From assembly GCA_014898425.1 (NCBI GenBank), contig RCSZ01000008.1, positions 2,181,501 through 2,245,500 of the forward strand: a DNA stretch of 64,000 bases, given 5' to 3'. The DNA is from Botryotinia globosa (taxonomy: Eukaryota; Ascomycota; Leotiomycetes; Helotiales; Sclerotiniaceae). This document shows, piece after piece, positions 48,836-61,225 of this stretch. A model generated the notes under the pieces. That model did not search any database, was not told the DNA's origin, and was given only the letters and a program-made list of their open reading frames with translations. The translations under genes were made by a program, and so were the position numbers. Position 1 is the first letter of the stretch. Every line of letters starts with the position of its first letter.

Positions 48836-51283
48836 TTAATCCACGCCGTATTCTTTGGTGTTATGACGACCCTGGCGCATGAATTTCAAGCCCTTGTTAT
48901 GTTGTTCCATGCGACGATGGTATATTTTTCTTGCATCTTCGAGTTGTTTGGTAAAAATTTCCCTTTCTATAAACAATATTTCAGCATTTATCACAAAAAT
49001 TGCTACTGAGTCACAATTTACCTTCATCATTTGAGAAAGAGACTTCGAGCCAGCTGAGTTCTTTTGGGTTTTGAGGAAATTTCAAAGGTCCGATTTCAAG
49101 GTCGCAACGGACAGGATGAAGCACAAAGCAGCGAGGAAATTTGTCATCAGGCTTGCATTTTTTGCGATCAAGCTTCGAGTGCTCTGCAACTACAATTATT
49201 TTAGTAATCAATTAAGATTGGCTTCAGCTTGCTTACATTTGAATGCCAAGATCTGCCCTCGTTGGATCTTCCCATCTCTCGACGACGATTCAACAAACAT
49301 GATGACTAGTGGAGGAACGGGCATTTCTATTTGTAAGCCACTGCCTTCGTCGATAGCAGTTAGATGTGAGCCAGGAATAGCTTGTTGTGCTTTCAGTGTC
49401 GCTATCGAAGCAAAAGTAGTCCCGCTCATGGTTGAGAAAGAGGTCGATGCTCTTCGAAGCGAAGAGCCTGCGCCAGGCTGAGTAGAATCATGTCCCTTGT
49501 TGAAGTCTTTGAGCCAAATTTGCAGTCTTCCGGTAATTGCATTCTTGCTTTCAAATTGATACTTCTCAAGGGTTCGAAGTTTGATGCCCCGTTGGCTGTG
49601 GAAAAATTAGCAAGAAAGATGTTTAAGGGAGGGTGAAACAACGAACAAGTCTACTAGAACCCTATATCCCGTCAGAGCCTTTTGAAATTCCTTCAAACTT
49701 GTTGAACTTTGGAAGAACAAACGGCCATTCGCGATCTCGGGTCTTCCACGTAGTTTTCTCTCTAGGGTTAAATCACACATATAAATTCCGGGAGTGAGGT
49801 AGTTGGGGTGGATAGAAGCTCTTCGTAGATCTCTGTTATGGAGAAATTAGGAAATGTTACCATGTCATCAGTTCAATTGCCCAGACTTACAATTCTCTGA
49901 ACGCTTGGAGGGTCTTAGGCCAAAGACGTGATTCCTCGTCAAAATCTAAAGTCAATGCACCCTCTGCATCAATTCGAATTTTAATTACATGATCAGCTTG
50001 CTCGCCACCGAGTTGACTAACAAATGTTAGCATTCTTACATGATTATATAGTGGAATTGCCGAGTGTGTTACCATTTGAAAATGACTCCGTATTCATCGA
50101 TGCTCATGGACTGAGTCGACCCAGTTGAGACACTTTCATGCCTATCTTGTACTAGAGGAGGAGTTTGAGAGATCAACGGCGTCGATTGCTGCGACTTGTT
50201 CGTTTTGGTCCTCTCTTGAACAGCATCAGGATTGAGGTATTCTGTATCTAGTTCAGTAAGAATACCAAAGAGCAGCTGTGAATTGTCAGCTTTAGGTGAG
50301 TTAAAGAGTTGCAGGTACTCACGATCTCCAGCTCCGTTATGTAATGATTCAAAGTAAAGCCCGTATCAACGATGCATAAATCTTGCGGATGTTTGAAATG
50401 CAGGGCAAATTGGCGATACTCCAGAGTGCCTCGAGCAGACATCAAGTAGTGCGAGCAAATCATAAGATATATCCACCTATCGGAAGGTTCACAAGACTCT
50501 TCTTGTGCGATTTGTAAATTTCGAGTGAAACATTGAATGAAAGCTTCCCAAGATTTTGCCGAAACTTTGCAAAGTTTGTCTCCAGAAATATGGCTCAAGT
50601 ATTCTGCATCGTTCAATTTGTTCCACTTGAATTGGTAATTATAGCCATCCAGTCGGCTGATTTGGCGTCCCTGTCTCCCACATCGTTGTATTTCCATTTC
50701 GACGTAGCCCTCAATCTTTCCCGATCTCCATCTTCTCCATTCTTCAGGAATGGCAGCTTCTACATTAGCATCTCTGTAGAAGAGTCAATATGTGCAAGGT
50801 TCATCGGCTGGCGTTAAGATACTTACGGGTCGAAAGTGCAGAGCAATACTCTCAATTTGTGATTCTCGATGGCTATTGCTTCCGCAACCGAATTTAACAG
50901 TTCTGACTTCCAGAGAAATGCTTTTTTAGTAGCGTTATAATTCTTCGCATCTTCTTCTTCTATCAACTTCAATGTAACTTGGAGATTTCCATGAATGCTG
51001 ATCAATATTCTGGTAAGATCCCCAGACGAACGAGGATCGCCATTCTGGCCCGAGATGCCCTGAGCACTGAGAAAACGGGCGTGGATTGCCGATAGATACT
51101 TTATAAGTTCGTCAAGTTCTTCCTCCAAATTGTTGTCGGACTTCGAATCGTGAGAATCTATCGAAAATTAGAAATCCGGCAACAAATCGCATACACATGT
51201 TGCCTACGAGGTAAAGAGATACGAGTGCGATCGTAGAGCTTATCAGCAAGGGCCCGCATGTGGTCAAAAAATTCCGTCATCAT
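48836..51283 (-). CDS. Uncharacterised nine-exon gene in the NLR cluster (671 aa)
   Basis: Exons: 51223-51283, 50827-51157, 50323-50773, 50073-50275, 49891-50016, 49647-49832, 49237-49595, 49022-49189 and 48836-48966. All eight introns are GT-AG and 47-65 nt; one donor is the unusual GTTCGT (49646). The frame is continuous from ATG 51283 (MMTEFFDHMRALADKLYDR). I do not recognise the family. The N-terminal ~130 residues are helical (LEEELDELIKYLSAIHARFL). A central block resembles a folded domain with PNYLTPGIYMCDLTL and GRLFFQSSTSLKEFQKAL. Near residue 620 comes FPRCFVLHPVRCDLEIGPL, and the C-terminus is basic (ARKIYHRRMEQHNKGLKFM). No signal peptide, membrane span or catalytic motif is seen. 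It converges on the SesB-like gene, 185 bp apart. The exon structure is well supported; the function is open. Confidence 0.75.
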
Positions 51284-51986
51284 AACCTTGTCCCTTATCA
51301 AGAGAGTTCCACAATATCGCGCGCAAGAGTATCATGTTAAAAGCAAAGAGAGCGATAGAGACAGCAACAATTTGAGAAGAAAGTTGTGAAAATAACAAGT
51401 ACTTGTCTCTCTCAAGATGTAGTGTGTAGCCCTGTTTTCAATGCTAGTTGCCTATGACTAGCTATTGTATTTCCACCCATCCGCTTATCATACCGCTGTA
51501 GTTTGATGGAATGACGATCCGGATTCTTTTAGAGTGGCGTAACACATGAAAATATGAGCAAATCCTCTCCGTCCCATAGTTATCTTTCTGTCAGATGAAT
51601 GCTCTACGCCTAAGCCCTGTGAAGCTATTGTTCCGTTGTGCGACTAGAGAGAATGAGGGGCGCGGGGGCGCAGGCAATAGTCTTAATACATAAACCCCCT
51701 GCCACCCTCGTGAGTGTGACCCAATCTCACTCATTTTGCGAACTTGGCTTCTTGTCCTTGTCTCAATCCGACAAGATACCAAGAATGAGGCTGTCACACA
51801 AATAGTTCACCGAAGCCCTTACAGGTGCGGGCGAGGCCTAGTTCAAATACATCAGAACCGTCATGGCCCAGCTAACATCTCCTTCATATTTGAAGAACTC
51901 AATATTTCGATGTAGCCAATTGCTATCAATCTGCGTATAAATTGCGCTTCATCAGTTTTCAGAACTCTGAATCGATCAAATCTATC
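51284..51986. other. Divergent intergenic region, no gene seen
   Basis: The 703 bp between the uncharacterised gene (minus) and the permease (plus). It contains a G-rich block at 51650-51675 and a matching C-rich block at about 51690-51705. Short frames here have no motif. Confidence 0.5.
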
Positions 51987-54162
51987 ATGGGCAATCCGGC
52001 GCAACCGCAATCACCAACCATGGCTGTACCGTCGGAAAGTTTGCATCAAGACCGGAGCAACATAAGTCTTGGTGGCCTCAGCGTCGATGATTTGATATAC
52101 TTGGACGAGCAGGAGGCTATCGGTAACTCTTCAAAAGAATTCACGAAATCTCCAGAGGAAAAAGATTTGTTAAGTCGTTTCCAAGTTGCTTGTATCATAA
52201 TAAATCGAATGATGGGTATGTCGCCTTGCTATAGAGCAGCTTGCCTCTGCAGCGATCATTGCTCACATACGGTTCAGGTACTGGAATATTCGAGTCACCA
52301 ACCACTATTATACAACAAGATCGGAACATCGGGGCGAGTCTCGTTCTCTGGACCTTGGGCTTCATAGCCAGCATGGCTGGCACTTTGATGTATGTCGAGT
52401 ACGGCCTTACGATTCCACGGCGCAGGATGGCTGGCGAAATTCAAGCTGTTCCAAGAAGTGGTGGTGAACTTAACTACCTTAAATTCCTCGCGAAACATCC
52501 TAAATACATGGCAATCTGTATTTTTGGCTTCATATTTGTAGTCGTCGGGAATTCTGCCGCCAACTGCGTTTCGTTTGCTTTTCATTGTCTTGCAGCAGCA
52601 GGAATTAGCGATCCACCAAAAGGCGCAGTACAAGCAATCGCACTTGGTACTGCCTGGCTCGTTACTTTGTTGCATGCATTAGGCAGGATGTTTGGTGTTC
52701 ACTTGAACAGTGTTTTTGCTGTGACAAAGGTCTCAATGCTCATTATGATAATTATACTAGGCTTTATGGTACTCAACAATCATACTGGACACTTCCACCG
52801 CGACCCGCTATCGTACTCTAACCTCGACGCAAGTACCAGTTTCAAAGAGCTAGGAAAAGGAGACCATGCTCGTGGATTTGCAGCCGCATACCTCAACATT
52901 ATATTCACATGCGGTGGCTGGAACCAAGCAAATTATGTAGGTACCGTGTCGGGCAACCTTTGTAGTCAGACTGACATTCTTTTAGGTACTCGGTGAAATT
53001 AAGAAGCCAACCACTAGGTTTCGAGGCATTTCTCTTTGGACCGTTGGACTCATGTGTTTATTGTACTTGTTAACCAACATATCATATGTTTGTATGAATC
53101 TTGAGGATTCCATGAAATTAGGCTGACGACAACTCCAGATGATAGTAGTTGTGGTCCCGCAGGATGGAAATTTCCCAGATGGTGAATCGGTGGTCGAACA
53201 ATTCTTCAAGCGGACCATTGGCCAAGCTTGGAATGAAAGGCGAGCAAGTCAACTGATGGATGCATGTCTTGCTGTCTCAAGCTTAGGCAACGTCATTGTC
53301 ACTACGTTTACCGCTGCTCGTGTCAAGCAGGAGATTGCGAAAGAAGGAATACTTCCATTCTCTTTGGTCTTTGCCAAGAATGTTAACATTATTGAATGGG
53401 CAACCAAGAAATTGAAGCGATCGAAACAAGTCGGAGAACCAGTCGAGCATCCTTCACAGGGAGGAATCACAACCACGCCAGAACGGGCCGAATTTGAGCC
53501 AATTCCATTTCCAGCACTTGTGCTCCACTGCGCATTCTCTACGATTCTGATTCTTGCCTCAATTCGAATCCCTCGATCCAGGGATGCTTACCCTTTACTT
53601 GTTGGTAAGTGAACTCTCAAATCTCACTTTTGTTCTCCACCTTCCCAACATTCGCTGACAGCTTCTGGCAGAGATCTACACATACCCAATTGATGCAATG
53701 GTCGCCATATGTCTCAGTTTTGGCATGATATGGATGCGATCAAGAGAGACAGATGAATGGAACACATACTCCACCACAAACAGATGGTTCAGTCTCATAA
53801 CTGCAATTATTGTTTTCGTCGCCAATGCGTTTCCAGTGGCCGCATTATGGATTCCCGAATCATCTTCTGGAAGTTCCATACCTTGGTACATTGTTCCCAC
53901 AATCGGATGGACCCTCGTTCTAGCTGGTTTCATTTATTACGCGGTCTTTCGTTTCGCAGTTCCCTTGTTTCTGGGTGGCGCTGTATTGGAAGTGAAGAGA
54001 GATCCTGTTATCGGTATTGATAATGAAGGACATTTTGTACAACATGGTGAGATGGTCTATCAGAAATGGTCAGTGCCTGAAGATGAAGATATACCTTATC
54101 CTAATGGACATGGTAATGAGTTTGAGCTTAAGCAACTTCACCAACATGAGCGGCGAGTGTAA
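51987..54162 (+). CDS. APC-superfamily amino-acid permease, MUP1-like (648 aa)
   Basis: Plasma-membrane amino-acid transporter, closest in style to fungal high-affinity methionine permeases; the substrate is inferred. Exons: 51987-52215, 52278-52936, 52986-53087, 53139-53604 and 53672-54162. Introns are GT-AG; two decisions rest on frame: donor GTAGGT at 52937 gives ANYVLGEIKKP, and the second of two nearby acceptors (53671) gives VEIYTYPIDAM. TM1 contains NRMMGTGIFESPT, the unwound GTGIF segment that binds substrate in this fold; the TM6 region has FTCGGWNQANYVLGEI. About 11-12 hydrophobic segments follow (for example YMAICIFGFIFVVVGNSAANC). The N-terminal ~75 and C-terminal ~50 residues are hydrophilic and probably cytosolic. 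The TTG-initiated extension to 51942 was rejected. Confidence 0.87.
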
Positions 54163-55634
54163 TTATTGTTAGGAGAGTGCTTCGGAAGGATAAAATATCC
54201 ATCTTCAACGAGGATTAGATGTTGAATTGTACCATTATACCATTCAATATCCTTTGCTTCGTTTTCCATCTATGCGGAATGTATCAGACTATTAATCCAA
54301 AACCTGATCATTGTCTAATTCAATTGTAACTATCTTCTGAAGTCCGTCCCCTCTTTCTTTCAATCTCATCTCCCGTCATCTCTTTTTGATGAATCTATTT
54401 CATTACATGGGACAAAGTCTTTGGATGAAGAATGAAATTATAAAGTCTTGGAACGTTCAATGATACAATGCAGGTACAGATGAAATGTGAAACAAGCGCT
54501 GAAGTGGAACATCAATTAGTGGATCGACGATGAAATAAGGTTTAGCTTGGATCGATTTAGGGTGGCATTAGCTTCATTTCCCTACATCTCACCGCTATTT
54601 ATCGATTCTATACAATAGTCATTGTAGATCATTATCAAGTCTTACGGTGTATGATGTTTGACGCATCTTCTTATGGCAACTTTCTACCTTCTGGCAAGCT
54701 TTTCTGTTTGTATGGTTTGCATGTGTCTATGGGACGTCTTCTGTAACTTTTCTCGAACATCTATTAATATTCAATTGTCAGATTCAGTTCGAGATACTGG
54801 CTCTATGTGTCAACAGTAATGTAGGCGAAGGTCCTAACCTACCTACGCAATCACAATTCACTTCGTTTCTGCAGTGAAATTCCTGTAATCAAAGACGCGT
54901 CAAATCTAAAAAGCTGGCAAAAGTCAATGTCAATGTTCGAGGGTCTCTATGTCTCTCTAAAACACACATTCACTGGAATGGACAAAGTTAGCGTAGCATG
55001 CACTGAAGAGCGCGCGCTAAGTCATTGAGTGAATCTAGACCAAATTTACAAAGCGAGATTACTTATAATAACACCAGAATTTTGACCACTTTTCTTCCAC
55101 CTAAAAATCAACTTTGTATCCGTCATAATGGACGTAACGATGCTTCCATGACGACCGGACTACCTCACCGCCGAACGAAAACTTTGATACAGCAAGACTG
55201 GCTCTGCGAAATCACAAATTTGCATTAACAACCCATATTTCCATGAAAGACTTTCTTGAAGTGAGCGCGCCAGCAATCATACAATTTGGTCCCAAACGGT
55301 GACCGGAAGCTATGTGTAGAACAGACCTGACTTCGATCCTCCTTGAGTTTTCACCAGTGTTTTGAGCCTCAATCTGCTGTGGGGTTTTCCGTTAGTTTCC
55401 CAGGGTTCAATCTACAAGTGTAGAAGCCGGATGATCGAGATCGACTAGTTCTGTAGATCTTCAAGATGTTGTGATTTTGGGCATATTGATGAGCTCCGTC
55501 AGTCGTCGAGGCATGTTATAAATACCACAGTGATATCTCTCCCTTTTTCAAAAAGCATCAACCTTCACATCCAGTTCACTACTAAGCTTAACATCTAACT
55601 TCATTCTTCGCTTCAAGAACCAATCATCGCAATC
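54163..55634. other. Intergenic region with promoter of the HsbA-like gene
   Basis: The 1.5 kb holds no recognisable gene. The right end has a consensus TATAAATA at 55517-55524, 111 bp before the start codon, followed by a CT- and A-rich leader, typical of a highly expressed fungal gene. Confidence 0.55.
55517..55524 (+). promoter_or_regulatory. TATA box of the HsbA-like gene
   Basis: TATAAATA lies 111 bp upstream of the ATG, leaving room for a short 5' UTR. This is the cleanest TATA element in the window. Confidence 0.6.
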
Positions 55635-56183
55635 ATGGTCTCCATCAAAGCTCTTGCCTTCTACCTTGCCACCATGGCCGTCGCCGTCTCAGCAGCTCCT
55701 GCCGCAGCGTCCAAATCTGTTACTACCGCCGATAGCGTCATTGCCGACATCGCCAGTATCGATGCTCAAGTCCTTATCTTGACCAGTGCCGTCAGCGACG
55801 TCAAGGAGAAAACTCTCGACTCTTCTACCGTGGACGTCGACTTCACATCCCTCCACATCGCAAATCAGCAAGGAGTCACCGGTGCAGCTCTCGAGGCCCC
55901 ATCCAGTTCAGAGGATTCCAGTCGTGTCGTAGCCACCATCGAGGAAACTTTGTCTGTTGACATCCCCTATGCTGTCGTCGCTTTGGAAGCCAAGAAACAA
56001 TACTTCACAAGTGATCAAAGGACGGTTGTTCTCGCGTGGTTGGTAGTCTTACAGAGTGACTACAATACTTTCGGTGGACTCTTGATCAAGAGAACCTCCG
56101 AGGATGTTATCCCCAGAGCTGAAGCGGCCGCTAAGCTTATTGATGATGCGATCTCTGCCGGTATCGCTTTTTACTCTTCTTAA
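55635..56183 (+). CDS. Secreted HsbA-like hydrophobic-surface-binding protein (182 aa)
   Basis: Small secreted protein of the HsbA family. In Aspergillus HsbA binds hydrophobic surfaces and recruits hydrolases; related proteins occur as cell-wall galactomannoproteins. Single exon. Residues 1-20 (MVSIKALAFYLATMAVAVSA) are a clear signal peptide, cleaved before APAAASKS. The mature part is helical and Ala/Ser/Val-rich with the family-like pattern SVIADIASIDAQVLILTSAV, and near the end FGGLLIKRTSEDVIPRAEAA. There are no cysteines. Codon usage is C-rich at third positions compared with neighbours, suggesting high expression. Family assignment is by overall pattern, not a catalytic motif. Confidence 0.8.
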   Translation: MVSIKALAFYLATMAVAVSAAPAAASKSVTTADSVIADIASIDAQVLILTSAVSDVKEKTLDSSTVDVDFTSLHIANQQGVTGAALEAPSSSEDSSRVVATIEETLSVDIPYAVVALEAKKQYFTSDQRTVVLAWLVVLQSDYNTFGGLLIKRTSEDVIPRAEAAAKLIDDAISAGIAFYSS

Positions 56184-58375
56184 GCGCATGGATATTTAGT
56201 CCGTTTGGAGGACATTGTTTGTGGGATTGTAGCAGGAGTCTTGCTTCTATCAGAGCGTATCTGGAGCCAGCGATAATTGTTTGTGGGATTGAAGTTTGTC
56301 ACATGTTCTGTACGCAAATGGAAATAGTTTATAATCTTGTATTAATACATATCAGTTCTATACCTTGAGCACACTTAGATCTTTGGCAATGCAAATAATG
56401 GGAATTTCTTATGTGATCAAGTTACATCTACTATTGGGGCGTGCTACCAGTGACAAGTGTCCTTTCAATAATCTCAGCAATATTCCCGTCAAAAATACAT
56501 AGCTTTCATGATCTCCCAATTTTGTAGTACAATACAAACACTCTTTAAACGAAGCACCACCGCTTTTTCAATTCGCTACTATGATAACTTACATATAACT
56601 TTTGTTCTTGTTTTATATTTTTCCACCATAATGCTCACTCATCCTATTCTCTGCTTCTGCAATACTCATCAAACCACGCTATCTCCTTAGCCATCAAATC
56701 CCCATCACATATCAGATATAATTTCCCAATCACACTCACCACAACATAAATCTGATTATTTCCATATACTAGATCAATGAGACAAAATCAAATCTTAGCA
56801 GCTCATAACCTGACCTACACATCTCCACCTGACGCTCTCGATAGTATATTCTCCCATAACCGCACGCATCTTCATCTCTTAACGACGTAGTCGTGTTTCT
56901 ATAGTTCCCCGCGTACATTCTTCTCTGTATGCTTTTCACAATTGTTTTTCAACCAATTCTCGTTCGCACGCGATGAGATTCGTATGCACCAAATTAGACG
57001 AAGCTGTCATCGATTTCATTCCCCACCCATATACGTAGAAATCTTGAAGATCAATTCGACTCCATGTATAAATAGTCTATACTCATTCCTATATCCCACG
57101 CTTCTAATCTGCATCAATATTCTATCTATCATCATAATTTCCACTCACTACACTTCTCACTGTCATTTTCAGCTTCATGCCCTACTAAAACTCTTCTCGC
57201 TTGCCAAATTAATCTATGAAGGTCTCTGATCTAGCTGGCAGTATTCTAATCCATAATAGATGTACTGTTGTTATCTACCCATGAAATCCCTATATTCATA
57301 TTAATATGAATATAGAAGTCATGATGCATTTAATCAAGAAAGGAAACCATTCTTATACTTCCTCTCCCGTCTACTCGCTCCCTAGCTCTTTCACCAGTTA
57401 CTTCTTCTCTCCTACGCCCCGCTCCGGATTGTCATCTCCCGACGTCTATCACATCATAATCCACCCCGCTGTTCTCGTTTCTATCTTTCGTCTATATCTG
57501 ATCCAGTTTCACCCCATCCCCATCCCCGGCTCCCACTCTATCCCCAGCCCTCCTCTAAAAACAATCCACGCTCCAAACCTCTCCACCAAACCACTTTCAC
57601 AAAATTGCATGCTTGTGGTAGATGCGATGTTATCATTCGAATCCAATCACGGCAAAACACTGTAGTAATAACCCCTTTCCCGACTCAGCAATTCTTCATA
57701 CTTTAGTCTTGATAAGGATTCTATAAAATCTCTCTGGCTCTTTTTCCTGCTGTCATAAATGATGAATATTGTTTCACTCTTTTCACTATCATTTCTCTAT
57801 ATTTATGTCATCATTATCATCTCAATATCCTTAAACATTAGCATCTTCGAAACCCCACGAACCTCCAAAGTCCTCGTCTACTAACATATAAACCCTCCAT
57901 TCCAAATATCAAGTTTCAAAATATTTGCTCCATCTCTGCGATCCAAAACAATGACAGAGATTCCCAGATCGTTATCATTTCGTATGCAGATTATCACAGT
58001 TGGAGACCATCTCTTTTATACTTCAAAGTTGTTTCAGCAATCTGGAGTATCTCACTTGGACTCTCACATTCCACCTTCACTGTAATTCTACTCCACATCT
58101 TCACATAAGCATTGAATCTATCCAGGTCTACAGCTTTCTGACGCCCAATATCGAGGTTTTTTTACACTTTGTACTCTCCAATCCCACTTCATTCTATACC
58201 CAATACAATCAATAATTCCTTGCGATTTCATACTCTATCTATCCTCCAATCTAACCCCCCACTCTCCAATTCCACACTCCATATGTAATCCTCCCCTATC
58301 CAATCTTTCTCCCTCCATTTTCCAATCCTCCACACCTTCTATCAATTTCTACTAAATCAAAAAATCAAAAAATCA

Positions 58376-58487
58376 CTATCTCTATCACTATCTCTATCTC
58401 TATCTCTATCTCTATCTCTATCTCTATCTCTATCTCTATCTCTATCTCTATCTCTATCTCTATCTCTATCTCTATCTCTATCTCTAT
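58376..58487 (+). repeat. (CTATCT)n hexamer microsatellite
   Basis: About 18 hexamers, uninterrupted except for CACTAT variants in the first two units. It creates a spurious EIEIEI frame on the minus strand. Confidence 0.93.
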
Positions 58488-58498
58488 TATTATCATAT

Positions 58499-58598
58499 CT
58501 TCATCACCTTCATCACCTTCATCACCTTCATCACCTTCATCACCTTCATCACCTTCATCACCTTCATCACCTTCATCACCTTCATCACCTTCATCACC
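58499..58598 (+). repeat. (CTTCATCAC)n 9-bp minisatellite
   Basis: Eleven perfect tandem copies of a 9-bp unit, starting 11 bp after the hexamer repeat. It creates a spurious GDEGDE frame on the minus strand. Confidence 0.93.
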
Positions 58599-59357
58599 AC
58601 TACAGTCAATGTAATAAAAACCACGCATAAATTGACCATCTACTCCACTACCACTATCACCTAGAGTATCTGCTCAATTTGCAACAATCCAATGCTCTAA
58701 TAAACATCTCATTTGAAGCAACAAGCATCAATCATCAAGTATCTAAAAGAAGTTCGAAACTCAAGGGTTTCAGTCAAATCCATCCGTGGTACCTCTGAAG
58801 TTAAAAGTATAAAGTATCCACATCAAGTTTGAATCCATCCGAAGAATTATTACCACGAGTACATGCTTTGAATCCTAGCCATGCCATAAAACCACCACTC
58901 CATTCGTACAATCCATTTTTCAATCGCAAAATCTCAACTATTGATTCTGATATAACATTGATCCTTCATTCGCAATTTGCTTTTTTTTTTTTAAGAACTC
59001 GCATCTCAAATCCATTTACCACAACCATAAACATGAAAAAAGCAAATTTCCGAACCGTTGAACCGTACGTCGTTTTGTTGCACTGTAAAATATCAGAAAA
59101 ACGAGAAACGTCCCCGTCGAAATCGAAATCGAAAAATTATCTCAAGCATATACTCGGTACTCGTGCACAATCAGTCGCTCGTAAAAAGTGTTGTGTGACG
59201 AGAAAAAAAAAATGAAAATGAAGTTTAACTTTCAATCTCTCCATCCTTCCATTCGCAAATAAACATTGACATCGTAAATAAAAGATAAACCAGTCATGTC
59301 CAAGAGAGGATAGACTTTGCTAACAGTAATAACCTACTCTTGGATCTTTTGACCGAT

Positions 59358-61093
59358 TTAAACCATATCTTCGGAAACCTTCTCATGTCGAAGGTGAGGA
59401 AGTTCCATATCATCCCTAGTGGGGTTAAATGGACGACGTGTGTCTGTTGAACTACTGTGTCCACCATGATAATTTTTATCTTCATCAAGAAGAATAGCTT
59501 GAGGAATGATGTCCGCATAGTTAAGATCAGTATCAAGAATATCATCATCAATTGATGTAGCTTCTTTGATATTCAAGAAGATAACAGGTGCTGCGACAAC
59601 TAGGGAACCAGCAAGAAGACTCCATGTAATGGCGAATTGAGTAAGGTATGGATACTCCATTGCGTCGATACGCCAAGCGATGGCAGCACCAGCAGATTGA
59701 ATACCCTTATAGAAACCAGCAAAGTTTGCTGTCTTTCTACCGGAATTGGAAAGTGCACCCATGAACCTATAAGGCGTTAGCTTTGAGAGCAATTTTGGAA
59801 CAATAATACATACCAGTAGACAGATAATTGCCAGACAGCATCATAAAATCCATAGGCAATATATAACACCAATCCTTCAGCGTAACCTTCACTTGTCCAA
59901 TCCATCTTGCCTTCGTAATCAAGTTTACCAGTAACATCACGATCAGGGACACTAGATTGAAAACCATAACCTGCACCCCAAATAGCGGCAGTCAGGACGA
60001 TCAATACAATCAAGCCAGCTCTTGCTCTGGTAGTTCTCTTGAATCTTTGAATATCTAAGGCGTAACCAGATAAGAAAGCACCAATAATTTGTGCGAACCA
60101 GTACAAGATATTGTTGAGGGCTCGAGTTCGTGTATTGAAGTGTGCGCCGTTGACACCATTGAATTGATATGTGTAAAACCAATTGGAGGCGAAGAACATT
60201 GGAAACAAGAGGAAGACATAGACGTTATTCCTAAGTGTATACCAGAGTCCCCAGATTTCTGTGTTCCAAGTTGGGTTCTTCATGAGAATGACATGAGATC
60301 CATCAGCACGTCGAACTTTATGCGCATCGCACAGACATAACGCGCTGAGTGCTCCAATGAACATCAGAATGATGAAACCAATATATGTACCGTCGCTAAC
60401 AACGTGATTTGAAGTGTCGTTGATGTTCAAGGCAAGAGGGATCTAAAGTAAATTATTAGTAACTAATTCATGATGGGTGCGCGCGATTGAACTGACCAAA
60501 GCACCAAAGACACCTCCAAGGTTGAAGATTGACCAGAACCATGAGATGTATTTTCCTTTTGATTCCTCCGGTGGGTAAGACATCATAATGGCACCTTGTG
60601 CTGTCCAGAGAAGACCAGCGCAAACACCAAGTAATGCACCTGCGAAAATAACATAGCCAGTGTTCTGGGTATGACTATAGCAGAGATAGCTTGAAGCATA
60701 GATGCAATAGCCCAATCCACCCAGACTCAAAGTGAGTCTAATTCCAAGACGATTTGCGAAGGTACCTGCAAAGAAACCGACGACCGAGAAGGTGGAATAG
60801 AGAGCTGAGTTTGCATTATCTGCTGGCTTTGCAGAAATTTGACCACCACCACCAAGACCACTGAGCGCATTGTACATGCCAACACAGAGGAAGCATACAA
60901 GTGCGACCAAGACCAGTTGAATTTGTGGCGACGCGTAATAAGGAAGCCGATATTTACCGATGCGAAAACGTTTGTAGAGCCATCCTGGTGGAGCACTGGA
61001 AACTGATGGAGGGGCAGGAACTGGCTTCATAGTTGCCGTGCTATAGTACGAAGAATTGGAAATGGCGGACTGTTGTTGTGAATGGTCTGTCAT
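59358..61093 (-). CDS. UNC93-like (DUF895) major-facilitator membrane protein (544 aa)
   Basis: Fungal member of the UNC93-like/DUF895 branch of the major facilitator superfamily; transported substrate unknown. Exons: 60497-61093, 59814-60442 and 59358-59766. Introns 60443-60496 (GTCAGT/TAG, phase 0) and 59767-59813 (GTATGT/TAG, phase 2) give the joints VFGAL-IPLALN and QLSVYW-FMGALSN. The cytosolic N-terminus (~1-55) is Ser/Pro-rich. About 11-12 hydrophobic helices follow, among them VLVALVCFLCVGMYNALSGL, FSVVGFFAGTFANRLGIRL and LLGVCAGLLWTAQGAIMMSY, the last carrying the family-typical G-x-x-W-x-x-Q-G-A/x signature. The C-terminal ~70 residues are acidic and soluble. The neighbours share no evident function. 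Confidence 0.9.
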
Positions 61094-61225
61094 GATGAAG
61101 ACTTGACTATTGTGATCCTTTTCGAATGACTTGAGGATTCTTCGAAGAAAGAAGGTATTAGAAAGGGTGCTTGTATTGGCGATCTAAATAAAGATCGAAT
61201 TCAAACTCCAAAGGTTCAATTTAGA

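Larger units (their letters stand above)
56184..59357. other. 3.2-kb gene-free, G-poor region with simple repeats
   Basis: No coding sequence supported. From about 56,500 to 58,700 the plus strand is strikingly poor in G and rich in C and T, which leaves many open but unconvincing frames. It contains two adjacent simple repeats (58376-58487 and 58499-58598). The right end (58,700-59,350) is ordinary AT-rich sequence with an open frame at 58829-59215 that has no recognisable motif. Confidence 0.55.

Noticed and set aside
58499..58598. CRISPR-like array
   Set aside because: Units are 9 bp without spacers, in a eukaryotic sequence; it is a minisatellite.
58365..58628. Minus-strand open frame with GDEGDE and EIEIEI runs
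   Set aside because: It is produced entirely by the two simple repeats on the other strand.
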